Source: JBLEFH01 sp047345645 (GTDB taxonomy: Bacteria > Pseudomonadota > Alphaproteobacteria > Rhodobacterales > Rhodobacteraceae). Taken from it: DNA of 64,000 bases. The stretch lies in NCBI GenBank assembly GCA_047345645.1, contig JBLEFH010000002.1; one strand, written 5' to 3'. The position numbers were made by a program, and so were the translations under genes. The notes below the pieces were generated by a model, which saw only the letters and a program-made list of their open reading frames with translations, searched no databases and was not told the origin of the DNA. Position 1 is the first letter of the stretch; every line of letters starts with the position of its first letter. Positions 34,189 through 43,164 of the stretch are shown piece after piece.

Positions 34189-35328
34189 TTAACGCAGCGC
34201 CTTAACGTCCGAGAGATCCGGCGCGATGCGGATCATTTTCGACAATTGCCATTGCTGCGCGTCTGGCCCGACGAGCGGGCGGCCAATCAGCGCGGCGGGC
34301 GTGCTGGTCGCGGCGCGCAGCGCGTCGTCCAAGGGGATGCCGACGGTCTCCACCATCACGCGGATGGCGGTGGTCAGGTCGAGATCCGCCCCGGCGAGTG
34401 TGCCATTCGGCAAGGTTAGGACGCCGTTTTTGCGGCTGATCCTGCGGTCAGTGAGGGTGAAACTGGTCTCGTCCGTCCCGGCCACGGCCATCGCGTCGCT
34501 GACGAGGAAAATCCGTCCCGGCCCGCGCTTCGCGGCCCATGCGGTGCGGATGGATTCCGGGTGGACATGGACCGTGTCGGCGATCAGTCCCGCCGAGGCC
34601 GCGCCATCGGCGAGGGCCGCGCCGACCAGCCCCGGCTCACGGTTGCCAAGCTGGCTCATGGCGTTGAAAAGATGGGTCACGCAGCGCGCACCGGCGGCGA
34701 AATAGCGGCGACAGGTGGCGTAATCCGCGTCGCTGTGGCCGAGCGAGACGATCACGCCCGCGCTGGCCATGGCGCGCACCTGATCCTCGGTGACATTCTC
34801 GGGCGCGATGGTGACTTTCAGCGCCGGAAGCGCTTGCGCTGCGGTCAAAATGGCGTCCAGATCCGCCGCCTCCATGGGCCGGATCAGCGCCGGATCATGC
34901 GCCCCTTTGCGGGCGATAGAGAGATGCGGGCCTTCGAGATGCAGACCGGCGATGCCGCACACCCCCTCGGCCACCGCATCGGTTGCGGCGGCAATGGCGG
35001 CGCGGGTTTTCTCCGCAGTGTCGGTGATCAGCGTCGGGAGCAGCGCCTTCACGCCAAGGCGGCGATGCGCGGCCGCGATCCGGCGCAGCACATCCACGCT
35101 CGGATCATCGTTGAACATCACGCCGTCGCCGCCATTGACCTGCAGGTCAAAATAGCCGGGCGTCAGAATACCCCCCGCAAGATCAATGATCTCACCATCA
35201 CCGTCGAGCTTCTCCGCAGGGCGGAGCGCCGTGGCGCGGCCATGCTCGAAGCGGAGCGCAACCCCGTCCCGCAGGCGGTTTCCGTCGAAAATCCGCCCGT
35301 TGTGAAACGTCACACTGTCCCGGCTCAT
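34189..35328 (-). CDS. nagA: N-acetylglucosamine-6-phosphate deacetylase
   Basis: A 379-aa amidohydrolase that turns GlcNAc-6-phosphate into glucosamine-6-phosphate and acetate. Metal and substrate motifs are HLEGPHL near residue 123, SLGHSDADY near 190, HLFNAMSQ near 214 and VSDAMAVAGT near 270. The start MSRDSVTFHNG at 35328 overlaps the upstream deaminase stop by 4 bp; the frame open further upstream is only the shadow of that gene. It is last in the nag operon. Confidence 0.92.
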   Translation of the reverse strand: MSRDSVTFHNGRIFDGNRLRDGVALRFEHGRATALRPAEKLDGDGEIIDLAGGILTPGYFDLQVNGGDGVMFNDDPSVDVLRRIAAAHRRLGVKALLPTLITDTAEKTRAAIAAATDAVAEGVCGIAGLHLEGPHLSIARKGAHDPALIRPMEAADLDAILTAAQALPALKVTIAPENVTEDQVRAMASAGVIVSLGHSDADYATCRRYFAAGARCVTHLFNAMSQLGNREPGLVGAALADGAASAGLIADTVHVHPESIRTAWAAKRGPGRIFLVSDAMAVAGTDETSFTLTDRRISRKNGVLTLPNGTLAGADLDLTTAIRVMVETVGIPLDDALRAATSTPAALIGRPLVGPDAQQWQLSKMIRIAPDLSDVKALR

Positions 35329-36347
35329 ACGGTTTCGGTCACCTTGTTGAGATGGCGCGGCGTGTCCGGGTCGATCCCGCGGCGCACGGCGACGGATTCG
35401 ACCATGCCGTAGAAGGACACGATGGCGGCGATCGGGTCGGTCAGCCAATGGGCGGTGCGGACATGCGGCAGCGTCGCGGCGCTGGTGACCTTGTCGGTCA
35501 GGGCGAATACATTCGCGCCCTTGAAGGCCAGCGCGTCGGCGGTTTTGGCGATACCTTCCTCGGCCACATCTCCGGCGGCGAAGGCGATGACCGGGAAGCC
35601 CTCATCGACGATGGAAACCGGGCCGTGCAGCACTTCGGCGGAGGAGTAGCTTTCCGCGTGAATGAGGCAGGTTTCCTTGAATTTCAACGCCGCTTCGCTG
35701 GAAATCGGCCAGGACGGCCCGCGCCCGAGGGTGAAGAGCGACTGCCCGTTCATGGCCTCGGCGGCTGCTGACCAGTCACATTTTGTGGCCTCTTCGAGAT
35801 AGCCCGGCAGCGCCTTGATGGCTGCGATCAGCTCGGCATCCTGCTTGATTTCGGCGAGGAGCCACAGCCCGGCGACGAGCGAGGTCACGAAAGTCTTGGT
35901 CGCCGCGACGCTGAGTTCCGGCCCGGCATGGATCGGCAGGGTCGTGTCGGCGGCGGCGGCGAGACGGGACTCGCCGTTATTGGTGATCGCGACGGTCAGC
36001 GCGCCCTGGCGGCGCAGACTTTCGGTCATGCTCACGATGTCCGGGCTCTGGCCTGATTGCGAGATGGAGATGCCGAGCGCGCCTTTCGCGTCCAGATCCA
36101 CGCCGTAAACCGAGTTCACCGACGGGCCGACCGAGGCCATGGGGCGCTTCAGGATCAGCTCGCTGGTATATTTGAGATAGGCGCAGGCGTGGTCCGACGA
36201 GCCGCGCGCGACGGAAATGAGAAAGCGCGGATCGAGCTCGCGTGCCCGTGCGGCGCTGGAGGTTATCGCCGTTTCGCCCTGCGTCAGCAGGCGCTCAACC
36301 GCGCTCGGGATTTCAAAGATTTCTTCACGCATTTTGGTGGTGGTCAT
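35325..36347 (-). CDS. nagB-II: SIS-domain glucosamine-6-phosphate deaminase (NagB-II/AgaS type)
   Basis: A 340-aa protein with two sugar isomerase domains, as in the isomerase half of GlmS. SIS 1 has SVARGSSDHACAYL near residue 46 and SISQSGQSPDIV near 94; SIS 2 has LGRGPSWPISSEAALKFKE near 210. It lacks the glutaminase domain, so it should deaminate glucosamine-6-phosphate to fructose-6-phosphate rather than make it. It acts after NagA, whose gene it overlaps by 4 bp. Confidence 0.85.
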   Translation of the reverse strand: MTTTKMREEIFEIPSAVERLLTQGETAITSSAARARELDPRFLISVARGSSDHACAYLKYTSELILKRPMASVGPSVNSVYGVDLDAKGALGISISQSGQSPDIVSMTESLRRQGALTVAITNNGESRLAAAADTTLPIHAGPELSVAATKTFVTSLVAGLWLLAEIKQDAELIAAIKALPGYLEEATKCDWSAAAEAMNGQSLFTLGRGPSWPISSEAALKFKETCLIHAESYSSAEVLHGPVSIVDEGFPVIAFAAGDVAEEGIAKTADALAFKGANVFALTDKVTSAATLPHVRTAHWLTDPIAAIVSFYGMVESVAVRRGIDPDTPRHLNKVTETV

Positions 36348-36362
36348 GAAAATAGCCTTTCG

Positions 36363-37112
36363 TTAAAGGCGCAGCTCGGCCACGAAGTCGTAGGCGTCGC
36401 CGCGATAAAGGGAGCGGGTGAGTTCGGCGATACGCCCGCTTTCGAGAAATGAGGTGCGTTCGATATTGAGGCCCGCCGCGCCTTCGGCGACGCCCAAAAG
36501 TTCCGCCTCCCGCGCCTCCAGATTGATTGCCGAGATCTTCTGAAGCGCATGGACGGGGCGGTTGCCGGCGCGGGCCAGCACTTCGTAAAGCGAGGTGGTC
36601 ACTTCGGTGGGGTTCGGGAGAATGTCGAGGGGCAGCGACGCCCGCTCCAGCGCAATGGGCCGCCCGCCCGCTTCGCGCAAACGATAGATGCGCGAGACCT
36701 GCGCGCCCTCGTCGAGATTGAGGAGCCGCGCCTCATCGGCGGTCGGCTTGAAAATGCCGCGCTCCAGCCAGCGCGAGGTGGTTTCCATCCCGCGATTGGA
36801 CATGTCCTCGGTGAAAGAGGTGAGTTGCGAGAGCGTTTGCTCGATCCGCGTCACCTGCTCGCGCACGAAAGAGCCGGAGCCCTGCCGCTGCTCAATCAGC
36901 CCTTCGCGGACCAGTTCCTGAATGGCCTTGCGCACGGTGACGCGCGACAGATCGGTGATCTCCGCCAGCTCGCGCTCCGGGGGGAGCGACGTGTTCGCCG
37001 TCAGAATTTCGCGCTCGATCGCCTCTTTCAACCGCCGACGAAGCTGCACATAGCGCGGGCCGCCGCTCTCGGTGAGCCAGTGTTCCGGGCGGAGGAAGTC
37101 AACGATGTGCAT
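36363..37112 (-). CDS. GntR/HutC-family regulator of amino sugar genes (NagR/NagQ-like)
   Basis: A 249-aa regulator with an N-terminal winged helix (about residues 25-85; TSLPPERELAEITDLSRVTVRKAI) and a C-terminal UTRA effector domain (about 100-245), which in this family binds GlcN-6-P or GlcNAc-6-P. The start at 37112 follows AAGGAGCCTGCCT and overlaps the kinase gene by 14 bp. Paired ATACC repeats in the kinase/murQ divergent promoter are candidate binding sites. Confidence 0.85.
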   Translation of the reverse strand: MHIVDFLRPEHWLTESGGPRYVQLRRRLKEAIEREILTANTSLPPERELAEITDLSRVTVRKAIQELVREGLIEQRQGSGSFVREQVTRIEQTLSQLTSFTEDMSNRGMETTSRWLERGIFKPTADEARLLNLDEGAQVSRIYRLREAGGRPIALERASLPLDILPNPTEVTTSLYEVLARAGNRPVHALQKISAINLEAREAELLGVAEGAAGLNIERTSFLESGRIAELTRSLYRGDAYDFVAELRL

Positions 37113-37986
37113 AGGCAGGCTCCTTGGCAAAATCGCGCGCGAGGGCAATCGCGCCAACCAACGGCTCGCCCTCGGGATAGACGACGCTCTCTTTCATCTT
37201 TGCCGGGAGATAGGGCGCGAAATGCGGCCCGATCCCGCCGGTGAGACAAATCGCGTCGCCCTCTGTCCAGCCCAGTTTCGGCAGGCTGTCGATGATCTCC
37301 AGCGCGCCCTTATGCATGATGTCGCGGGCGAGCGCGTCGCCATGAGCGGCGCAATCGGTCACGCGGCGGGCCAGCTCGCCAAAATCCGCGGGCCGCGCGG
37401 TGCGGGCGAAGCGGATGATGCCGGACGCATCGCCGAAATCTTTCAGCAAACGCTCGGTCAGCGGGGAGGGGGCGATATGGCCGTCCACGCTCCGCAAGGT
37501 CGCCTTGAGCGCCGCGCGACCGATCCAGTGGGCGGAGGCTTCATCCCCCAGCACCGGACCCCAGCCCCCGGCGAACCGCGCCGCGCCTTTTTGCTGCGCC
37601 GCATAGAAAGAGCCGGTGCCGCAATGGGCGATGAACCCGTCCTTCTCGCCGAGCGCGCCGCGCAGGGCCGCGGGCCGATCATCCGCGATTCGCATTTTGT
37701 GGAAGGGCAGGGCGGCGCGCAAACGGTCCGCCATTTTCGGCTCGCTGACGCCCGCCAGCCCGATAAAGGCCGGCAGCGCGGCGAGCGTGTCGACCGGCCA
37801 ATTCAGTTGCGTTGCGAGACCGTTAAGGCCCCGTAAAACTTCATGAACAGCACCCTCGAAATCGGTGGAGATATTCGCGGAGCCGGTCTCGCTCAGGACG
37901 ATTTTATCGCCCTTGGAGATTGCGATGCGGCAGCGTGTGCCGCCGCCATCGATGGCAAGAACTGAGATGTCTTGAGAATGTTCCAT
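37099..37986 (-). CDS. BadF/BcrA-family N-acetylglucosamine / N-acetylmuramate kinase
   Basis: A 295-aa ASKHA-fold kinase with the phosphate loop IDGGGTRCRIAIS near residue 11, CGTGSFYAAQQ near 123, and GGWGPVLGDEASAHWIGR near 142. BadF-type proteins of this size include human-type NAGK and clostridial MurK, which phosphorylates both GlcNAc and MurNAc. Since murQ and nagA are the neighbours, a dual GlcNAc/MurNAc kinase is a good inference. It starts at MEHSQDISVLA (37986); earlier in-frame ATGs would run into the operator region. Confidence 0.8.
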   Translation of the reverse strand: MEHSQDISVLAIDGGGTRCRIAISKGDKIVLSETGSANISTDFEGAVHEVLRGLNGLATQLNWPVDTLAALPAFIGLAGVSEPKMADRLRAALPFHKMRIADDRPAALRGALGEKDGFIAHCGTGSFYAAQQKGAARFAGGWGPVLGDEASAHWIGRAALKATLRSVDGHIAPSPLTERLLKDFGDASGIIRFARTARPADFGELARRVTDCAAHGDALARDIMHKGALEIIDSLPKLGWTEGDAICLTGGIGPHFAPYLPAKMKESVVYPEGEPLVGAIALARDFAKEPAYAHR

Positions 37987-38022
37987 GGATATAACCATTA
38001 GCATACCCATAGGGAGAAAGAA

Positions 38023-38038
38023 ATACCTAAAAGATACC
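38023..38038. promoter_or_regulatory. Candidate GntR-type operator, left copy
   Basis: ATACC-TAAAAG-ATACC, a 5+6+5 direct repeat in the AT-rich gap between the kinase and murQ, facing the kinase gene. The same pattern occurs on the opposite strand at 38104-38119, and a related GCATACCCATA is at 38001. The GntR regulator encoded beside it is the proposed binder. Confidence 0.45.
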
Positions 38039-38103
38039 AAATATAAGATATTTCAAGGGTTTTAACCTAAATTAAGGGGAGGTCACAATTATGTTGAACG
38101 AAA

Positions 38104-38119
38104 GGTATTATATAGGTAT
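38104..38119. promoter_or_regulatory. Candidate GntR-type operator, right copy
   Basis: GGTAT-TATATA-GGTAT, the reverse orientation of the motif at 38023-38038, 27 bp before the murQ start. It overlaps the likely promoter, so binding would repress murQ and the ABC operon behind it. Confidence 0.45.
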
Positions 38120-38145
38120 GCTGATTCAAACAGACAGGGAATCAC

Positions 38146-39027
38146 ATGACCACTCCACAGACAGAAGCGCTGCATGAAGAGGCCGTAGGGCTTGATGCGC
38201 GCCCGCTTGGCGAGGTGGCGGAATTGCTTCTGGAGGGTCAGGTCGCGGCGGCGCAATCGGTGCGCGGCGGGATGGGCTCCATAGTTAACGGTGCGCGCGC
38301 CATGGCGGAGGCGATCCGCTCCGGCGGCACGCTTTATTATATAGCGGCCGGATCTTCGGGGTTGATGGCCGCAGCCGATGCGCAGGAGTTGGGGGGGACC
38401 TTCTCCATTCCCCATGCACAGATTCAAATTCACATGGCGGGCGGTCTGCCGACTGGGCCGGAAATGCCCGGCGGGACGGAGGATGAGACCGCAGCACTGG
38501 ATGTTTTGCTGCAAGATCTGCGCCCGCAAGACACGATCATCACCGTCTCTGCCAGCGGCACGACGCCCTACACTGTGGCGGCGGCGCGGATCGCGAAGGC
38601 GCAGGGCGCGGCGGTCATTGCCATTTCCAACAATCGCGGCGCGCCGCTTTTCGATCACGCCGATCACGCGATTTGCGCCGAAAGCCCGCCGGAAGTGCTG
38701 TCCGGCTCGACCCGGATGGGCGCGGGCACGGCGCAGAAGATCGCGCTCAATATGCTGTCTACGCTGATGGCGGTGGATCTGGGTCATGTCCATGACGGGA
38801 TGATGGTCAACCTCAGGGCAGACAATCAGAAATTGCGCGCGCGGGCGCTGGCGACGGTCAGCCGGATCGCCGATGTCGAGGAGGATATCGCGGCACGGGC
38901 GCTCGATGCGGCAGGGGGCGAGGTCAAAGCCGCCATCCTGATCGCCACAGGTGTTGCCTCGCCCGAGGTGGCCCGCGCAAAGTTAGAACAGGCCAATGGC
39001 CGGTTGCGTGCCGCTCTGGCGCGCTAA
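38146..39027 (+). CDS. murQ: N-acetylmuramic acid 6-phosphate etherase
   Basis: A 293-aa SIS-domain lyase that removes the lactyl ether from MurNAc-6-phosphate, giving GlcNAc-6-phosphate and D-lactate. The active-site region is seen as AAADAQELGGTFSIPHA near residue 80, with ISNNRGAPLFDHAD near 162 and the family signature SGSTRMGAGTAQKIALN near 187. Its product feeds nagA on the other strand. It shares a divergent promoter with the kinase and begins the operon of the ABC importer. Confidence 0.93.
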   Translation: MTTPQTEALHEEAVGLDARPLGEVAELLLEGQVAAAQSVRGGMGSIVNGARAMAEAIRSGGTLYYIAAGSSGLMAAADAQELGGTFSIPHAQIQIHMAGGLPTGPEMPGGTEDETAALDVLLQDLRPQDTIITVSASGTTPYTVAAARIAKAQGAAVIAISNNRGAPLFDHADHAICAESPPEVLSGSTRMGAGTAQKIALNMLSTLMAVDLGHVHDGMMVNLRADNQKLRARALATVSRIADVEEDIAARALDAAGGEVKAAILIATGVASPEVARAKLEQANGRLRAALAR

Positions 39028-39052
39028 GTAAGTTTAAAAAGGGAGGTCAAAC

Positions 39053-40306
39053 ATGACAACAAACATTCTCAAACTGGCACTTGCGACGACGGCGCTGGTT
39101 GCGACCAGCGCGCAGGCGCAGGACGTGACGCTGACCATCGAAAGCTGGCGCAATGACGATCTGACATTGTGGCAGGACCAGATTATCCCGGCCTTCGAGG
39201 CCGCCAATCCGGGGATCAAACTGAACTTCACCCCGTCCTCGCCGCCGGAATACAACGCCGTGCTGAACTCCAAGCTGGAGGCAGGCTCGGCGGGGGACAT
39301 CATCACCTGTCGCCCGTTTGACGCCTCGCTGGCGCTCTTCGAGACGGGCCATCTCGCCGATCTGAGCGATATGGAGGCGATGGCGAATTTCTCCGATGTG
39401 GCGAAATCCGCATGGCAGACCGATGATGGCGCGACGACCTTCTGCATCCCGATGGCCTCTGTGATCCACGGGTTCCTCTACAATACCGAGATTTTTGAGG
39501 AACTGGGGCTGGAGCCGCCGACCACGGAAGACGAATTCTTCGCCCTGCTCGACACCATCAAGGAAGACGGCACCTATATCCCCATGGCCATGGGCGTGAA
39601 CGACCAGTGGGAAGCCGCGACGATGGGCTACCAGAATATCGGCCCGACCTATTGGAAGGGGGAAGAAGGCCGTCTCGCGCTGATCGCGGGCGAGCAGAAG
39701 CTGACCGATGAGCAGTGGACCGCACCTTTCGCGACCCTCGCCCGCTGGGCCGACTATCTCGGCGATGGCTATGAAGCGCAGACCTATCCGGACAGCCAGA
39801 ACATCTTCACCCTCGGCCGCGCGGCGATTTTCCCGGCCGGGTCCTGGGAGATCGCAGGCTTCAACACTCAAGCCGACTTCGAAATGGGCGCGTTCAAGCC
39901 GCCTGTGCTGAATGAGGGCGACACCTGCTACATCTCGGATCACACCGATATCGGGATCGGCATGAACGCCAACACCGAGAACCCGGAGGCCGCCCGCACC
40001 TTCCTGACATGGGTGGCCAGCCCCGAGTTCGCCGAGATTTTTGGCAATTCGGTGCCGGGCTTCTTCCCGCTGTCGAACACGCCGGTGGAGCTTGAAGATC
40101 CGGTGGCGCGCGAAATGGTCGGCTGGCGCGATGAGTGCGAAAGCACGATCCGCTCGACCTATCAGATCCTGTCGCGCGGCACGCCGAACCTCGAAAATGA
40201 AACCTGGGGGGCCTCCGTTGCCGCGATCAAAGGCACGTCCACCCCGGAAGAGCTGGGCCAGGAACTGCAAGACGGCCTGTCGAGCTGGTACGAGCCGCAG
40301 CAATAA
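39053..40306 (+). CDS. ABC transporter sugar-binding protein (family 1)
   Basis: A 417-aa periplasmic solute-binding protein of the MalE/UgpB class with a signal peptide (residues 1-22, cleavage after SAQA). The start is preceded by AAAAAGGGAGG. It should capture an amino sugar such as GlcNAc, MurNAc, an anhydro sugar or a chito-oligosaccharide, judged by its location between murQ and a Gfo/Idh gene. A GC-rich hairpin at 40328-40352 follows it. The substrate cannot be told from the sequence alone. Confidence 0.85.
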   Translation: MTTNILKLALATTALVATSAQAQDVTLTIESWRNDDLTLWQDQIIPAFEAANPGIKLNFTPSSPPEYNAVLNSKLEAGSAGDIITCRPFDASLALFETGHLADLSDMEAMANFSDVAKSAWQTDDGATTFCIPMASVIHGFLYNTEIFEELGLEPPTTEDEFFALLDTIKEDGTYIPMAMGVNDQWEAATMGYQNIGPTYWKGEEGRLALIAGEQKLTDEQWTAPFATLARWADYLGDGYEAQTYPDSQNIFTLGRAAIFPAGSWEIAGFNTQADFEMGAFKPPVLNEGDTCYISDHTDIGIGMNANTENPEAARTFLTWVASPEFAEIFGNSVPGFFPLSNTPVELEDPVAREMVGWRDECESTIRSTYQILSRGTPNLENETWGASVAAIKGTSTPEELGQELQDGLSSWYEPQQ

Positions 40307-40327
40307 CGCGGCCTTAGCCCCACATAA

Positions 40328-40352
40328 CCCGGTCGCCGCGTGCGCGGCCGGG
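40328..40352 (+). terminator. Intra-operon hairpin after the amino sugar binding protein gene
   Basis: CCCGGTCGC (40328-40336) pairs with GCGGCCGGG (40344-40352), nine pairs with one G-U, loop of 7 nt, no U-run. It is placed exactly like the hairpins after rhaS and sbp. Confidence 0.45.
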
Positions 40353-40371
40353 CCCATATTCGGAGAGAATT

Positions 40372-41286
40372 ATGAAACCCGCGCGAACCCGCTGGCATAT
40401 CCTCGTATTTCTTGCGCCAGCCGTCATTGTTTATACCGCTGTGATGATCTTCCCGCTCATCAACACGCTGCGTCTCGCGCTTTACACGCGCGTCGATCAG
40501 GAGCGCGTCTTTGTCGGGCTGGAAAATTTCCGCACCCTGTTTTTCGACCCGCTCTGGGCCGAACAGTTCTGGAATGCGCTTGGCAATAACTTCTGGTTTT
40601 TCCTCATTCATATGCTGGTGCAGAACCCCATCGGGATCGCGCTCGCGGCGCTTCTGAGCCACCCGCGCCTGCGCTTTGCCGCACTCTACCGCTCGGCGAT
40701 CTTCATCCCGACGATCCTGTCCTTCGTGATTGTCGGCTTTGCGTGGAAACTGATCCTCTCGCCGATCTGGGGCATTGCGCCGACCATGCTCGACTGGGTC
40801 GGCCTCAAATCCCTCTTCGCGCCCTGGCTTGGCCGCGAGGAAACCGCGCTGACGACGCTCGCGCTGGTCTCTGTCTGGCAGTTTGTCGGCATCCCGATGA
40901 TGCTGATCTATGCGGCGCTCCTGACCATCCCCGAAGAAATTCTCGAAGCGGGGGAAGTCGACGGGATCACCGGCATGGCGGCCTTCTGGAAGATCAAACT
41001 GCCGCTCATCCTGCCCTCGATCGGGATCATTTCGATCCTGACCTTCGTCGGCAATTTCAACGCCTTCGATCTGATCTACGCCGCGCAAGGCGCGCTGGCA
41101 GGGCCGGATTTCTCGACCGATATTCTCGGCACCTTCATGTATCGCACCTTCTTCGGCTTCCAGCTTCAGCTGGGCGACCCGCATATGGGCTCGGCCATCG
41201 CCGGCGCCATGTTCGCGATCATCCTTGTCGGTGTCTGTCTCTATCTTTTCGGCATCCAGACCCGGATGCGCCGCTACCAGCTTTAA
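40372..41286 (+). CDS. ABC transporter sugar permease (MalF/UgpA type)
   Basis: A 304-aa permease with six predicted spans. The ATPase-contact EAA loop is seen as EAGEVDGITGMAAFWKIKLP near residue 195. The N-terminal ILVFLAPAVIVYTAVMIFPL is typical of the family. It is the first permease of the amino sugar importer; its stop lies 10 bp before the next start, within an AAGGAGGG ribosome site. Confidence 0.88.
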   Translation: MKPARTRWHILVFLAPAVIVYTAVMIFPLINTLRLALYTRVDQERVFVGLENFRTLFFDPLWAEQFWNALGNNFWFFLIHMLVQNPIGIALAALLSHPRLRFAALYRSAIFIPTILSFVIVGFAWKLILSPIWGIAPTMLDWVGLKSLFAPWLGREETALTTLALVSVWQFVGIPMMLIYAALLTIPEEILEAGEVDGITGMAAFWKIKLPLILPSIGIISILTFVGNFNAFDLIYAAQGALAGPDFSTDILGTFMYRTFFGFQLQLGDPHMGSAIAGAMFAIILVGVCLYLFGIQTRMRRYQL

Positions 41287-41296
41287 GGAGGGCATG

Positions 41297-42136
41297 ATGA
41301 ACAAAGCTCGTTCCAATCCGCTGAGCACCGCGCTGATGCATGGTGCCCTGATCATCTACACGCTGATCGCGCTGTTCCCGGTCTTTGTGATCCTGATCAA
41401 CAGCTTCAAGGACCGCCGCTCCATCTTCCGTGAGCCGCTGGCCCTGCCGAACGCCGAGAGCTTCTCGATGATCGGCTACGAGACGGTGATGAAACAGGGG
41501 GATTTCTTCCTCTATTTCCAGAACTCGATGATCGTGACCATCGGCTCGCTCTTCTTAGTGCTGCTCTTCGGCGCGATGGCGGCCTATGCGCTCTCGGAAT
41601 ACCGCTTCCGCGGCAACATGCTGATGGGGCTTTATCTGGCGCTCGGCATCATGATCCCGATCCGCATCGGCACCGTCGCGATCCTCGAAATGATGGTCGC
41701 CACGGGGCTGGTGAACACCCTCTGGGCGCTGATCCTCGTCTATACCGCGCAGGGCTTGCCGCTTGCCGTGTTCATCCTCTCGGAGTTCATGCGGCAGGTC
41801 TCGGATGATCTCAAAAACGCGGGCCGGATCGACGGGCTCTCGGAATACACCATCTTCTTCCGCCTCGTCCTGCCGTTGGTGCGTCCGGCCATGGCCACGG
41901 TGGCCGTGTTCAACATGATCCCGATCTGGAATGATCTGTGGTTCCCGCTGATCCTCGCGCCGTCGGAAGAAACCAAAACCCTCACCCTCGGCAGCCAGGT
42001 CTTTATCGGCCAGTTCGTGACCGACTGGAACGCCGTCCTTTCGGCGCTCTCCATGGCGATCCTGCCGGTGCTGATCCTCTATGTGATCTTCTCGCGGCAA
42101 CTGATCCGCGGCATCACCTCGGGGGCCGTGAAATGA
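41297..42136 (+). CDS. ABC transporter sugar permease (MalG/UgpE type)
   Basis: A 279-aa permease with six predicted spans and the EAA loop DDLKNAGRIDGLSEYTIFFR near residue 178. ATG at 41297 is preferred over the adjacent 41294 because of spacing from AAGGAGGG. The stop overlaps the oxidoreductase start by 4 bp, tying that enzyme to transport. Confidence 0.88.
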   Translation: MNKARSNPLSTALMHGALIIYTLIALFPVFVILINSFKDRRSIFREPLALPNAESFSMIGYETVMKQGDFFLYFQNSMIVTIGSLFLVLLFGAMAAYALSEYRFRGNMLMGLYLALGIMIPIRIGTVAILEMMVATGLVNTLWALILVYTAQGLPLAVFILSEFMRQVSDDLKNAGRIDGLSEYTIFFRLVLPLVRPAMATVAVFNMIPIWNDLWFPLILAPSEETKTLTLGSQVFIGQFVTDWNAVLSALSMAILPVLILYVIFSRQLIRGITSGAVK

Positions 42137-43164
42137 TCAAAGTGCTGATCATTGGCATGGGGACGATGGGCCGCTCGCACGCGCTGGCCCATCACGAGGA
42201 CCCGGATGTGGAGATCGTCGGCCTCGTCAACCGCTCGCCGGTGCGGTTGCCGAAACCCTTCCACGCCTACCCGCTCTTCACCAGTTTCGAGGATGGGATG
42301 GAGACCAAGCCCGACCTCGTGGTGATCGCGACCCATACGGACAGCCACGCGGATTACGCCTGCGCGGCGATGGAGGCCGGGGCGCATGTGTTCGTGGAAA
42401 AGCCGCTCGCCAGCACCGTCGCGGATGCGCAGCGCGTGGTCGAGACGGCCAAACGCACCGGGCGCAAACTCGTCGTCGGCTATATCCTGCGCCATCATCC
42501 CTCATGGATGCGGCTCATCAAGGAAGCCCGCGCCCTTGGCGGCCCCTATGTGTTCCGCCTCAACCTCAACCAGCAATCGAGCGGCGATGAGTGGGAGGTC
42601 CATAAGGAGATTATGGAAACCACCTCGCCCATCGTCGATTGCGGGGTGCATTATGTTGATGTGATGTGCCAGATCACCGACGCGAAGCCCGTTAAAGTCA
42701 ACGGCATGGGCCTGCGACTTACGGACGAAATTGCCGAAGACATGTTCAATTACGGGCAGTTTCAGGTGACCTTCGCCGATGGCTCTTGCGGCTGGTATGA
42801 GGTCGGCTGGGGCCCGATGATCTCGGAGACGGCGTTTTTCGTTAAAGACATCGTCAGCCCGAAAGGCGCGGTGTCCATCGTCGATACCGGGCGCACCCGC
42901 TCTGCCGATGTGGATGGCCACACCCGCGTGGGCTTCATCCGCGTCCACACCCCCTCGGGCGACCGGCTGATCGACATGCCGGACGAGCCCGATCACCAAT
43001 CCCTTTGTAATGCCGAACAGGCCTATATCCTTCGCGCGATCAAGGATGATCTCGATCTCAGCGGCCATATGAACGACGCCGTTCAGTCGCTGGCGATCTG
43101 CCTTGCCGCCGATCAAAGCATTCGCACCGGCCAGCCGGTTGCCCTTGAGGAGACTTTATCATGA
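42133..43164 (+). CDS. Gfo/Idh/MocA-family oxidoreductase
   Basis: A 343-aa NAD(P)-dependent enzyme. The Rossmann motif is IIGMGTMGRSHA (residues 6-17), the conserved HVFVEKPLAST sits near residue 88 with the catalytic-type Lys, and DCGVHYVDVM near 168 holds the Asp/His pair. The family oxidises or reduces sugars and glycosides. It is embedded between a permease and the ATPase gene with 4-bp overlaps on both sides, so it acts on the imported sugar or a close product. It is not part of the standard nag/mur route, which makes its substrate an open question. Confidence 0.83.
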   Translation: MIKVLIIGMGTMGRSHALAHHEDPDVEIVGLVNRSPVRLPKPFHAYPLFTSFEDGMETKPDLVVIATHTDSHADYACAAMEAGAHVFVEKPLASTVADAQRVVETAKRTGRKLVVGYILRHHPSWMRLIKEARALGGPYVFRLNLNQQSSGDEWEVHKEIMETTSPIVDCGVHYVDVMCQITDAKPVKVNGMGLRLTDEIAEDMFNYGQFQVTFADGSCGWYEVGWGPMISETAFFVKDIVSPKGAVSIVDTGRTRSADVDGHTRVGFIRVHTPSGDRLIDMPDEPDHQSLCNAEQAYILRAIKDDLDLSGHMNDAVQSLAICLAADQSIRTGQPVALEETLS

